Origin: Clostridiales bacterium
GTDB taxonomy: Bacteria; Bacillota; Clostridia; Lachnospirales; Lachnospiraceae
NCBI GenBank assembly: GCA_018369015.1
Contig: JAGZDD010000100.1
Location: forward strand, 1-13,430
Reading direction: 5' to 3'
DNA length: 13,430 bases
Shown here in pieces: positions 1 to 6,183 of the stretch; the first letter of the stretch is position 1; every line of letters starts with the position of its first letter. The notes beneath the pieces were generated by a model. That model was not told the origin of the DNA, made no database searches, and was given only the letters and a program-made list of their open reading frames with translations. Position numbers and translations under genes: made by a program.

Positions 1-64
1 GGCCTCTCCTCTCCTTAGATGAAGGCAGGCTTGCTCCATCCATTCTCCAATCCATGCTGCCCAC
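1..64 (-). CDS. 5' end of an unidentified gene running off the left edge
   Basis: Twenty-one codons and one extra base are visible on the minus strand, open to the window edge. The GTG start at 62-64 lies 8 bases after a strong AAAGGAGG ribosome binding site (about 73-80), which is the main evidence that this is a gene. An in-frame ATG at 68-70 is the alternative start, but only 2 bases separate it from the binding site. The visible residues begin MGSMDWRMDG and are hydrophilic, with no signal peptide. The gene follows the yebC terminator, and a tandem TATAAT lies upstream, so it probably has its own promoter. The function cannot be told from so short a piece. Confidence 0.55.
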   Translation of the reverse strand, partial: MGSMDWRMDGASLPSSKERRG

Positions 65-124
65 AGCCATCGCCTCCTTTCTACGAATGGTCTGCTAATA
101 ATAACAGTATTGCGCTCTATCATA

Positions 125-135
125 ATTATATTATA
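125..135 (-). promoter_or_regulatory. Probable -10 region for the gene at the left edge
   Basis: On the minus strand two overlapping TATAAT hexamers read toward the left edge (130-135 and 125-130). No good -35 hexamer is seen at 17 bases; the nearest candidates are weak. The position, roughly 55-70 bases before the start codon and after the yebC terminator, fits a promoter for the truncated gene. Confidence 0.35.
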
Positions 136-229
136 TGATGCCAGGAATAGAAAAATGCGGACATTACGGCGGCTTACAGCAAAAGCAAGCGAAGTTCCCA
201 TAGAATATGCGCCTGCCAGACACGCCACT

Positions 230-267
230 AAAAAAGACCCTTTCTCATCAGCTTCTGAGAAAAGGTC
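230..267 (-). terminator. Rho-independent terminator after yebC
   Basis: Read on the minus strand, a 12-pair stem (256-267 with 236-247, all Watson-Crick except one G-U) encloses an 8-base loop. It is followed directly by six T residues (plus-strand A run 230-235). It begins 13 bases after the yebC stop codon, so it is a textbook end for the nnr-to-yebC run. Confidence 0.9.
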
Positions 268-280
268 CAGGGAAAACCAA

Positions 281-1009
281 TTATTCATCCCAATTATGAT
301 ATACATTCTGTACATCGTCATCCTCATCAAGAAGATCTAAAATACGGTTCATCTTCTTAATATCCTCTTCATCGGATAACGTATTCCATGTCTGGGGAAT
401 CATTGTCACCTCGGCAGAAGCCATAGGGATTCCCGCAGCTTCCAGATTTTCACGCACTGTACTAAAGTCTTCCGGACTTGTAGTAATTTCAAAGCTGTCT
501 TCTTCTTCGGAAAAGTCCTCAGCACCGGCATCTAAGGCTGTCATCATCAGCTCATCGGCATCGCCTTCATACTCTTCCTTATCTACAATAATGAGGCCCT
601 TAGAATCAAACATGTAAGAAACACAGCCCATAGCGCCTACAGAGCCGCCGCCCTTTGTAAAAGCATTGCGCACGTTCGCCGCTGTACGGTTACGGTTATC
701 CGTAAGGGTTTCAACGATAATAGCAATACCGCTCGGTCCATAGCCTTCATAAGTAGCTGTTTCATAATTTACTGCATTCAAATCTCCGGCAGCCTTCTTA
801 ATCCCTCTTTCAATCGTATCATTAGGCATATTATTGGCCTTAGCTTTAGCAATTACATCGCGCAGCTTATTATTATTATCCGGGTTTGGGCCGCCCTCTT
901 TTACAGCAACAGCAATTTCCTTACCAATAATCGTAAAAATTTTACCCTTTGCTGCGTCATTCTTTTCTTTTTTATGCTTTATGTTGGCAAATTTGGAATG
1001 GCCAGACAT
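281..1009 (-). CDS. yebC: YebC/PmpR/TACO1-family protein
   Basis: The 242-residue protein has the normal length and the family's hallmark N-terminus: MSGHSKFANIKHKK, then KGKIF and a GGPNPDNNNKLR stretch. The familiar body motifs follow, including NNMPNDTIERGIKKA and YEGYGPSGIAIIVE. Members were long annotated as transcriptional regulators. More recent work on YebC/TACO1 proteins supports a ribosome-associated role in relieving stalls at proline-rich stretches. It acts in the cytoplasm. The ATG at 1009 is 7 bases after AAAGGAG, and a strong terminator follows the TAA stop. It is the last gene of the minus-strand run, 145 bases after the CNNM/CorC reading frame, so it may also have its own promoter, although I see no convincing one. 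Identity is secure; the exact role here is from the family. Confidence 0.95.
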   Translation of the reverse strand: MSGHSKFANIKHKKEKNDAAKGKIFTIIGKEIAVAVKEGGPNPDNNNKLRDVIAKAKANNMPNDTIERGIKKAAGDLNAVNYETATYEGYGPSGIAIIVETLTDNRNRTAANVRNAFTKGGGSVGAMGCVSYMFDSKGLIIVDKEEYEGDADELMMTALDAGAEDFSEEEDSFEITTSPEDFSTVRENLEAAGIPMASAEVTMIPQTWNTLSDEEDIKKMNRILDLLDEDDDVQNVYHNWDE

Positions 1010-1128
1010 AATAACACTCCTTTCCTTATTATCACGTACATTGTTTGCTGCGGGATATTGAATTTACACCGCACTAACTTATACAGTTTATCACCAAATG
1101 GGCAGGCTGACAAGCCCTTTGTTCGATT

Positions 1129-1148
1129 GTTACTGCTCACAGGGTAAC
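1129..1148. repeat. Short inverted repeat, GTTACT family
   Basis: A 20-base unit begins GTTACTGCTC and ends GGGTAAC, with GTTAC/GTAAC arms around a 10-base centre. It matches the unit at 12512-12531 at 17 of 20 positions although the two lie over 11 kb apart. It sits in the 145-base gap between the CNNM/CorC frame and yebC, just after the stop codon. No T-run follows on either strand, so it does not look like a terminator. The rest of the gap (1010-1154) holds the yebC ribosome binding site and a small GGCT-TGTC-AGCC hairpin. Confidence 0.6.
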
Positions 1149-1154
1149 TTCCGA

Positions 1155-1772
1155 TTACCTCGTCACCCTCACTTCCCCGATCATATTATTATTCACTGAC
1201 AGCACCTCGAACTTATATCCTCCGATACTTATGCAGACATGCTCTTCCTGAGCCGGGATGTGCTCAAGCTTCGCGACAATCAAGCCATTTAACGTGTCAA
1301 ATTCCCCCTCGTCTAAATCCTCTATGCCAAGGGCCTCCCCTACCTCATCCAAAGGAGCGCTTCCCTGCATCATCCACATATTTTCTCCGAGCTTCTGGAT
1401 ATAGGCTTCATCTACATCGTATTCATCAAAAATATTGCCGACAATCTCCTCAAGAATATCCTCCATGGCTACAAGTCCGGCGGTCTGGCCATATTCGTCA
1501 ATCGCAATGGCCATATGTACTTTCTTTTGCTGCATCCCCCGGAAAAGGTGGTCAATATTCTGGGTATCCGGCACATAATAAGGCTCCCGCATAATATCCC
1601 GGATATGTACATCCTTATCATATTTTTCCATAAGGGCGCGCATCATATCCTTTAAGTGCAGAATCCCAATAATGTTTTCAATGTCCCCTTCATATACAGG
1701 AAATCTTGAAAAGCGCTCCGAAAGCATCATATCCGCTGCAACGCGGGCATCCATAGACACATCTACCCCCAC
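1155..1772 (-). CDS. Carboxy-terminal fragment: CBS pair and CorC_HlyC domain
   Basis: This is the open part after the amber codon, beginning at a GTG (1770-1772) three codons past the stop. It holds the rest of the first CBS domain (SRFPVYEGDIENIIGILHLKD), the second CBS domain including AIDEYGQTAGLVAMEDILEEIVG, and a CorC_HlyC domain (about residues 125-205) with the DTLNGLI motif. No ribosome binding site stands before the GTG: the bases upstream encode the conserved THR-x-DI segment. Independent initiation therefore looks unlikely, and the GTG is only the first formal start. Confidence 0.6.
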   Translation of the reverse strand: MGVDVSMDARVAADMMLSERFSRFPVYEGDIENIIGILHLKDMMRALMEKYDKDVHIRDIMREPYYVPDTQNIDHLFRGMQQKKVHMAIAIDEYGQTAGLVAMEDILEEIVGNIFDEYDVDEAYIQKLGENMWMMQGSAPLDEVGEALGIEDLDEGEFDTLNGLIVAKLEHIPAQEEHVCISIGGYKFEVLSVNNNMIGEVRVTR

Positions 1773-1778
1773 AATATC

Positions 1779-2465
1779 CTAGCGGTGGGTCATAATGTCA
1801 GAAACCTCTTTATCATTAAACTCGAAAATATTATTAATCATTTCAGCTTCATTAGCCTCAAGCACGCCCTGCTCATGGCCTTCGCTGACCATCATAATAA
1901 TTTCTTCCTCAGTTACGCTTTCATCAATGGCCTTGGGGTCAATACCAAAAAACCGGCCAATTAAATTGCTCACTCCTGTCACAAGCTTTGTCAGCGGCCA
2001 AAGCAGCACGGTAAATATGCGGACAATTCTTATTGTGGCAAACGCCCACCGCTCACTGTTTTTGGCCGCCAGACGTTTCGGAACAACAATGCCGAACACA
2101 AGAACAAGAAAAATCAAAAAAAGTGTTACAATAATGCTAATAATCACTGTAACAAGCTGCGGGCTGACGTTTCCGAAACGATGAATCCCGGCCAAAGCCG
2201 CACTTGTATAAAACATATGGGCCACAAAAGCCCCAACAATCATTGCGGCAGAGGTGACAACAAGCTCTACAGTGTTTAGCAATGTTACCGGGTGCTCCAT
2301 TAGCCTTAAAATATATTTTGCTTTTTTATTTCCCTCCTCCGCCTTTTTTTCAATACGGTTTTCATTCAGACCGCCAAGGGCAGCCTCACTGCCAGAAAAA
2401 ATGGCGTCAATAACAAGCAGTAAAAAAAATACAATAACCCGTATCGCGGGGTAGCTATCTTCCAT
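1779..2465 (-). CDS. Amino-terminal fragment: CNNM/DUF21 membrane domain
   Basis: This is the part translated if the amber codon stops the ribosome: 228 residues. Four hydrophobic stretches are visible near residues 7-30, 62-87, 100-128 and 145-168. The first contains the FSGSEAAL motif typical of DUF21 domains, and GIVVPKRLAAKNSE follows the third. The membrane part ends with an acidic helix (VTEEEIIMMV) and the start of the first CBS domain, ending at IMTHR. The fragment has the whole membrane domain but no complete CBS domain and no CorC domain. Whether a free membrane domain would be stable or active is unknown. Confidence 0.7.
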   Translation of the reverse strand: MEDSYPAIRVIVFFLLLVIDAIFSGSEAALGGLNENRIEKKAEEGNKKAKYILRLMEHPVTLLNTVELVVTSAAMIVGAFVAHMFYTSAALAGIHRFGNVSPQLVTVIISIIVTLFLIFLVLVFGIVVPKRLAAKNSERWAFATIRIVRIFTVLLWPLTKLVTGVSNLIGRFFGIDPKAIDESVTEEEIIMMVSEGHEQGVLEANEAEMINNIFEFNDKEVSDIMTHR

Positions 2466-2479
2466 AAATTAAAACTCCT

Positions 2480-2827
2480 TTATGTATCCAGCTCCAGACT
2501 GATCGTCAGGGCTTTATCAACCTTTTTTAAGATCTCACAGTCCAGATGGCATACTTTTTCCTTTAGACGTTTTTTATCAATTGTCCGTACCTGCTCCAGC
2601 AGGATGACCGAATCCTTCACAAGCTCATAGCGGCTGGCGGACAGCTCCACATGTGTTGGCAGCTTCGCCTTATTCATGCGGGAAGTAATTGCCGCACAAA
2701 TGACTGTGGGGCTATGCTTATTTCCCGTATCATTTTGTATAATTAAAACCGGACGGACGCCCCCCTGCTCTGAGCCAATCACGGGGCGAAGATCCGCATA
2801 ATAAATATCTCCTCGCTTGATCATCAA
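2480..2827 (-). CDS. endoA: Type II toxin endoribonuclease EndoA (MazF/PemK family)
   Basis: The 115-residue protein closely resembles the Bacillus EndoA/NdoA pattern: KRGDIYYADL near the N-terminus, GSEQGGVRPVLIIQND, PTVICAAITS, LPTHVEL, DSVILLEQVRTIDKKRL and a DKALTISL ending. This family of cytoplasmic RNases cuts single-stranded mRNA at short sequences. The TTG at 2825-2827 lies 9 bases after AGGAG, while the ATG directly after it lies 12 bases away, so either may start translation. In Bacillus a small antitoxin gene precedes the toxin, but here the 165 bases up to alr hold no antitoxin-sized ORF. The neighbours alr upstream and the CNNM/CorC gene 14 bases downstream suggest cotranscription. 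All expected motifs are present, so the enzyme should be active. Confidence 0.95.
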   Translation of the reverse strand: MMIKRGDIYYADLRPVIGSEQGGVRPVLIIQNDTGNKHSPTVICAAITSRMNKAKLPTHVELSASRYELVKDSVILLEQVRTIDKKRLKEKVCHLDCEILKKVDKALTISLELDT

Positions 2828-2857
2828 TTACACTCACTCCTGATAACTTTTTAAATA

Positions 2858-2997
2858 GTAACCGCTCAAACAATAAGCGTTTACTCCTAATCACATTATT
2901 TCCAATGAATCACATGTATATTCAGTCAAATCATAAGAGTCATCAAAAGTGCCTTGCAAAAGACTTTAACATTTTGAATATATCGTAACCGTTCAGG
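2858..2997. repeat. Pair of GTAACC-G-YTCA direct repeats between alr and endoA
   Basis: GTAACCGCTCA at 2858-2868 and GTAACCGTTCAGG at 2985-2997 occur in the same orientation, 127 bases apart. The second overlaps the alr stop codon. They resemble the GTAACTATTCAG end of the element at 7061. The bases between are AT-rich and hold no convincing ORF or hairpin. Confidence 0.35.
2930..2959 (-). promoter_or_regulatory. Possible promoter for endoA
   Basis: On the minus strand TTGCAA (2954-2959) and TATGAT (2930-2935) are separated by 18 bases. The -10 matches consensus at five of six positions and the -35 at four of six. It would start transcription about 95 bases before endoA, allowing the toxin to be expressed apart from alr. 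Confidence 0.35.
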
Positions 2998-4186
2998 TGT
3001 CTAAACTGCCGCAAAATTTCGTTTCACACCAGGATATTCCCATTTCCCTGCCATCCTTAATATAAACTCTTGGAACTCTCCGGCCGACATCACAGGCCAG
3101 CTCATAGCTAATTGTTCCTGTCAGGGCCGCCAGCTCATCCATGGAAATAGTCTCAGCGCCGTCGGTTCCTACCAGCGTCACCCCATCGCCTTCGCAAACA
3201 CCAGGGATATGGCTAATATCCACCATAAATTGATCCATGCAGACCCGGCCAATGATCGGCGCCCGCTGTCCGCGGATAAGCACGCTGCCTTTATTCGATA
3301 AAAGTCTTGGATAGCCGTCGCCATAGCCTACAGGAATCGTAGCTACGACCGTAGGCTTTTTCGTCACATAGGTATAACCATAGCTGATCCCTTCGCCAGG
3401 TTCAACTGTTTTAATATATGTAATATGGCTTTTCACAGACATGACAGGTAAAAGCTTTAGCTTCTCCCTTGCCATTTCATCCGATGGATATAAGCCATAT
3501 AAAATAATTCCGGCCCGGACCATATCCTTATACATCCCCGGTGAATCCATAATACCAGCACTGTTGGCACAATGCCTTAAAGGAACCGTTACGCCCTCCT
3601 CCATCAGCCACTGCTCCATCTGGCAATACCGCTCATACTGGCGCTTCGTAATCTCCCTGTATTCTTCTCCGGCCATGTCTGCACAGGCAAAATGGGTAAA
3701 CATCCCCTCAAGCTTAAGGTTCGCAAGCCGGCTGATCCCGGCAATTTCCCTGGCATTTTCCCGCGTCACGGCATAACCGATACGGCCCATGCCCGTATCA
3801 ATTTTAATATGGATGGGAAGCGTCCTCCCCGCCTCCCCGGCAGCCTCATTAAGTGCTCTTGCCATATCCATAGAAAATACGGTCGGAGTAATATCATATT
3901 TTAACAGATCCCCATACTGATCCGGAGAAGTAAAACCAAGTACCAATACCGGCAGGCGGATACCATTTTCCCGGAGCTCTACGCCTTCGTCAGCGCAGGC
4001 TACTGCCAGCCATTTTGCGCCCAGCGCTTCTAACTCCCTGGATAAAACAACAGCCCCATGGCCATAAGCATTTGTTTTTACAACCCCCATCAAATATGCG
4101 TTACTGCCGATTTTTTTCTTTATCTCATTAACATTGTGCCGGAACGCATCCAGGTCGATCCTCGCACAAACTCTGTATATACTCAT
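2993..4186 (-). CDS. alr: Alanine racemase
   Basis: This PLP enzyme interconverts L- and D-alanine in the cytoplasm and supplies D-alanine for peptidoglycan. The 397-residue protein has the family's normal length and layout. An N-terminal TIM barrel carries the PLP lysine in VVKTNAYGHG (Lys37; the usual motif is VVKADAYGHG). The HIKIDTGMGRIG and HCANSAG segments follow, and a C-terminal beta domain carries the second catalytic base, Tyr269, in GISYG. VGYGDGYPR and GRVCMDQFMVD are also standard. The ATG at 4186 follows AAGGAAGG at about 10 bases. The gene begins 16 bases after the nnr stop, so the two are almost certainly cotranscribed, as is common in Firmicutes. Nothing suggests loss of function. 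Confidence 0.97.
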   Translation of the reverse strand: MSIYRVCARIDLDAFRHNVNEIKKKIGSNAYLMGVVKTNAYGHGAVVLSRELEALGAKWLAVACADEGVELRENGIRLPVLVLGFTSPDQYGDLLKYDITPTVFSMDMARALNEAAGEAGRTLPIHIKIDTGMGRIGYAVTRENAREIAGISRLANLKLEGMFTHFACADMAGEEYREITKRQYERYCQMEQWLMEEGVTVPLRHCANSAGIMDSPGMYKDMVRAGIILYGLYPSDEMAREKLKLLPVMSVKSHITYIKTVEPGEGISYGYTYVTKKPTVVATIPVGYGDGYPRLLSNKGSVLIRGQRAPIIGRVCMDQFMVDISHIPGVCEGDGVTLVGTDGAETISMDELAALTGTISYELACDVGRRVPRVYIKDGREMGISWCETKFCGSLDT

Positions 4187-4202
4187 AGTTCAAGCGCCTT
4201 CC

Positions 4203-5780
4203 TTATACTAATACCTTTGACATGTATTGTATAATATCTGATGCCAAAAGTCCATAGGCACCTTTTTCCCTGCGCGCCTCATCTCCGGCACAGCCATGAA
4301 TATAGCAGCCAAAAGCTGCCGCCCACAAAGGCTTGCTGCCGCCAGCGAGCAGGCCGCCAATGATTCCGGCTAAAACATCGCCGCTGCCGCCTGTCGCCAT
4401 ACCATCATTTCCTGAAAGATTAATAAATACCTCTTTACCGTCACTGATGACCGTCCGGGCATCCTTTAGTACGCAGATCATCTGATGGCTGGCTGCAAAG
4501 TCTTTGCAAATATTGTAAAGATCATCAGCGACCTGTTCCGGTTTACATCCAGCCAGCCGGGCCATCTCTCCAACATGGGGCGTTAAAACCGAATTTTGGG
4601 GCACCCATTCCCAAAGATAGGGATTTGCAGCAATAATATTGAGCGCATCGGCATCAATAACCAGAGGCGACCTGCAATTTTTCAGCGTATAAGCGACAAT
4701 ATCCCTGGCATAGGCTTCTGTGGAAAGGCCTGGGCCTAAAATAATGCTGTCCGCCCAGTCAAGGGCAGATTCCAGCAAACCAAAATCCACATGGCGGTGG
4801 TCATAAAGGGTAAGCACCGTTTCAGGCAGCTTCCCAAGGATAACATCATGGTTTTCCCGGACTGTAAACGCCCGCACAAGCCCGCAGCCGCAGGCATAAG
4901 CCGCCCCGGCGCAAAAATAGCAGGCGCCGGCCATCGTCGGGGAGCCTGCAATAACAAGCACCTTTCCGTAGCTGCCTTTATTAGAATACGCCTGGCGTTT
5001 GGGCCGGTAAAGCCTAATATCCTCTTTTTCATAAGCAAATGTATGTATCTTGGCTTCCCGGACAGCCTCCGGCGCAAAACCAATATTTTCCACAAAAACC
5101 TGCCCGGCGAGCTTTGCACCGGGATAAAGAACAAGGCCAAGCTTATTTTCGCCAAAGGTCACGGTCATATCCGCCCTGACGGCGCACCCCATAATCTTCC
5201 CCGTATCAGCGCTGACGCCGGAAGGAATATCCACAGCACAAATAAGGCCCGGACATTGATTAACCACAGCGATCACTTCCGCAAAATGGCCGCCCACTTC
5301 CCGGGTCAGTCCAATGCCGAAAACTGCGTCTACAATGGCATCCGCTTCATACAGCGTCTCAAGGTCTGCGCACGGTTTAATTCCCATATTTTTTAAAATG
5401 TCTATTTGCAGCTTTGTTTCCGGTGTCGCCTTTTTGACGTCTGCGGCCATGTACCAGGACACTTCATATCCCATTGTATACAATATACGTACAACCGCCA
5501 GACCATCACCGCCGTTATTTCCGCTGCCGCATACGGCAATCACCTGTTTTTTAGTCTTTGTTCCCGGTGTCCTCTTGCCTTCTGGGCAAAAAGGCCGCGC
5601 TTTTATCCTGCCGTTTTCCGGCATTTCACATTGTACGGCTCCCCTCTCTAATGCCTGCGCAATATGGATCGCCGTTGCAAATGCCGCCCGCTCCATGAGT
5701 ACCATAGAAGGAATCCCTATAGTATTAATGGAATAACCGTCAATAAACTTCATTTCACGGCTATTTGCCAAGTGAATCAT
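4203..5780 (-). CDS. nnr: Bifunctional NAD(P)HX epimerase / ADP-dependent NAD(P)HX dehydratase
   Basis: The protein repairs hydrated, inactive NADH and NADPH. An N-terminal YjeF epimerase domain (about residues 1-240) interconverts the R and S forms. A C-terminal ribokinase-like dehydratase (about 255-525) restores the S form using ADP. Diagnostic segments are CGSGNNGGDGLAV and DAVFGIGL in the first domain, and NKGSYGKVLVIAGS, GPGL, LTPHVGEMARL and GNDGMATGGSGDVLAG in the second. The ATG at 5780 gives 525 residues and lies 7 bases after AAGGAGG; a TTG six bases upstream is too close to that site to be used. A roughly 30-residue hydrophilic stretch before the glycine-rich loop (about residues 48-78) is longer than I expect for the family. 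A folded leader precedes the gene, and alr follows after 16 bases. Confidence 0.96.
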   Translation of the reverse strand: MIHLANSREMKFIDGYSINTIGIPSMVLMERAAFATAIHIAQALERGAVQCEMPENGRIKARPFCPEGKRTPGTKTKKQVIAVCGSGNNGGDGLAVVRILYTMGYEVSWYMAADVKKATPETKLQIDILKNMGIKPCADLETLYEADAIVDAVFGIGLTREVGGHFAEVIAVVNQCPGLICAVDIPSGVSADTGKIMGCAVRADMTVTFGENKLGLVLYPGAKLAGQVFVENIGFAPEAVREAKIHTFAYEKEDIRLYRPKRQAYSNKGSYGKVLVIAGSPTMAGACYFCAGAAYACGCGLVRAFTVRENHDVILGKLPETVLTLYDHRHVDFGLLESALDWADSIILGPGLSTEAYARDIVAYTLKNCRSPLVIDADALNIIAANPYLWEWVPQNSVLTPHVGEMARLAGCKPEQVADDLYNICKDFAASHQMICVLKDARTVISDGKEVFINLSGNDGMATGGSGDVLAGIIGGLLAGGSKPLWAAAFGCYIHGCAGDEARREKGAYGLLASDIIQYMSKVLV

Positions 5781-5950
5781 AAACAATCCTCCTTATCCGC
5801 TGCCTGCGGCAGGGCTACTCTCCGCTCCGGTTGGTGCTGGACGCGTGCCACCGGCACGCAGCAACCGTCCTCATACCTTGGGGTTATCAAATGTGCAGAC
5901 ACAGAGTCAAGTAAACTTGCCCCTGCGCCTGCCCACTTGATAGCTTTCAT
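5777..5950 (-). CDS. Doubtful 57-residue ORF overlapping the nnr start
   Basis: An ATG at 5948-5950 opens a 57-codon frame whose TGA overlaps the nnr ATG (shared ATGA), the arrangement of translationally coupled genes. It begins MKAIKWAGAG and is rich in arginine and alanine, with no domain I recognise. Against it, no ribosome binding site lies before the ATG, and most of the frame coincides with strong hairpins that explain the sequence better as a folded leader or repeat. The opposite strand is also open here, which suggests GC-rich sequence lacking stops by chance. I give it low odds of being a gene. Confidence 0.25.
   Translation of the reverse strand: MKAIKWAGAGASLLDSVSAHLITPRYEDGCCVPVARVQHQPERRVALPQAADKEDCL
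5798..5942 (-). promoter_or_regulatory. Folded leader of nnr (candidate structured RNA)
   Basis: Read toward nnr, three hairpins follow one another. The first pairs 5934-5942 with 5885-5893, continues through CAG/CTG and GCGCAG/CTGTGT, and is capped by CAAG/CTTG. The second pairs CGGTTG with CAACCG around a GCGTGCC/GGCACGC core (5829-5866). The third is a small CTGCC-GCA-GGCAG stem (5801-5813) just before the ribosome binding site. The first hairpin needs several G-U pairs that form only on the minus strand; on the plus strand they become A-C mismatches. That points to a transcript in the nnr direction. I could not match it to a known riboswitch. It may instead be a dispersed intergenic repeat. 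Confidence 0.45.
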
Positions 5951-5957
5951 AGTAAAT

Positions 5958-6009
5958 AACGAATTAGAAAAGCTCAGGTGTCAGAGCTTTTCTAATTCGT
6001 TTTATTTTT
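5958..6009. terminator. 18-pair hairpin with flanking T-rich tracts
   Basis: A perfect 18-base stem (5958-5975 with 5984-6001) encloses an 8-base loop. On the plus strand it is followed by TTTATTTTT, and on the minus strand by the weaker ATTTACT. It stands about 180 bases after the rex stop and before the nnr leader, so its likely job is to end rex transcription, although the better T-tract faces the other way. Confidence 0.6.
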
Positions 6010-6047
6010 CGTGATACCAGCCGCAAAAATGCAGGTATCTTAGTTCC

Positions 6048-6167
6048 TTATACTCGTATCGTTGTCTTTTTAATGTACGCATTGCCAATATATTGGCAGA
6101 CACACTCTTCTGTAACATCTGCCCGGCCCGGACGTCTTGCGCCAAATTTTGCCCTTCTCAGCCGCAT
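6048..6167 (-). CDS. Doubtful 39-residue basic ORF after rex
   Basis: An ATG at 6165-6167, 16 bases after the rex stop, opens 39 codons that begin MRLRRAKFGARRPGRA and end in TAA. The N-terminal half is strongly basic and two cysteines form a CVC. No ribosome binding site is visible, and I recognise no family. A 16-base perfect palindrome, TGCCAATATATTGGCA (6083-6098), lies inside it and could instead be a DNA or RNA signal. The frame may be chance; the position in the rex transcript is the only positive evidence. Confidence 0.2.
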   Translation of the reverse strand: MRLRRAKFGARRPGRADVTEECVCQYIGNAYIKKTTIRV

Positions 6168-6183
6168 GGATGAATAGTTATCA

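Larger units (their letters stand above)
1155..2465 (-). pseudogene. CNNM/CorC (hemolysin C-like) membrane protein split by an in-frame amber codon
   Basis: Read through the TAG at 1779-1781, this is one 436-codon frame with the full order of the family: an N-terminal DUF21/CNNM membrane domain, two CBS domains and a C-terminal CorC_HlyC domain. The two halves are in the same frame with no lost sequence, and the stop falls inside the conserved segment that normally reads MTxR-x-DIV at the start of the first CBS domain. One base change (AAG, CAG or GAG to TAG) explains it. Family members are linked to magnesium or cobalt handling, probably export, at the cytoplasmic membrane; the hemolysin name is historical. 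The ATG at 2465 lies 9 bases after AAAGGAG, which overlaps the endoA stop, so translation is likely coupled to endoA. The frame is otherwise undamaged, so this is a recent nonsense mutation, readthrough or a sequence error. Confidence 0.75.

Noticed and set aside
1779..1781. Genome-wide amber reassignment (for example pyrrolysine)
   Set aside because: rex and the threonine-aldolase gene both end at TAG in sensible places, and the CNNM/CorC family is not known to carry pyrrolysine.
4791..5396. 201-codon plus-strand ORF inside nnr
   Set aside because: It is wholly antisense to the conserved nnr frame, has no recognisable domain and no ribosome binding site. It is a shadow of coding sequence.
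5807..5870. Possible T-box or tetrahydrofolate riboswitch (GGTGGCACGCG and GGAGAGTAG on the minus strand)
   Set aside because: The T-box core would need GGTGGNACCGCG and an alternative terminator, neither of which is present. GGAGAGTAG is only the opening of the folate motif, and too few bases remain before nnr for the rest.
5787..6010. 6S RNA or another stable RNA on the plus strand ending at the 18-pair hairpin
   Set aside because: The stems pair better on the minus strand, no plus-strand promoter is seen, and the long hairpin with a central bubble expected of 6S RNA is not formed.
5664..6014. 116-codon plus-strand ORF antisense to the nnr start and leader
   Set aside because: It runs antisense across the start of a well-supported gene, has no ribosome binding site and ends inside a terminator hairpin. 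The low stop density comes from GC-rich folded sequence.
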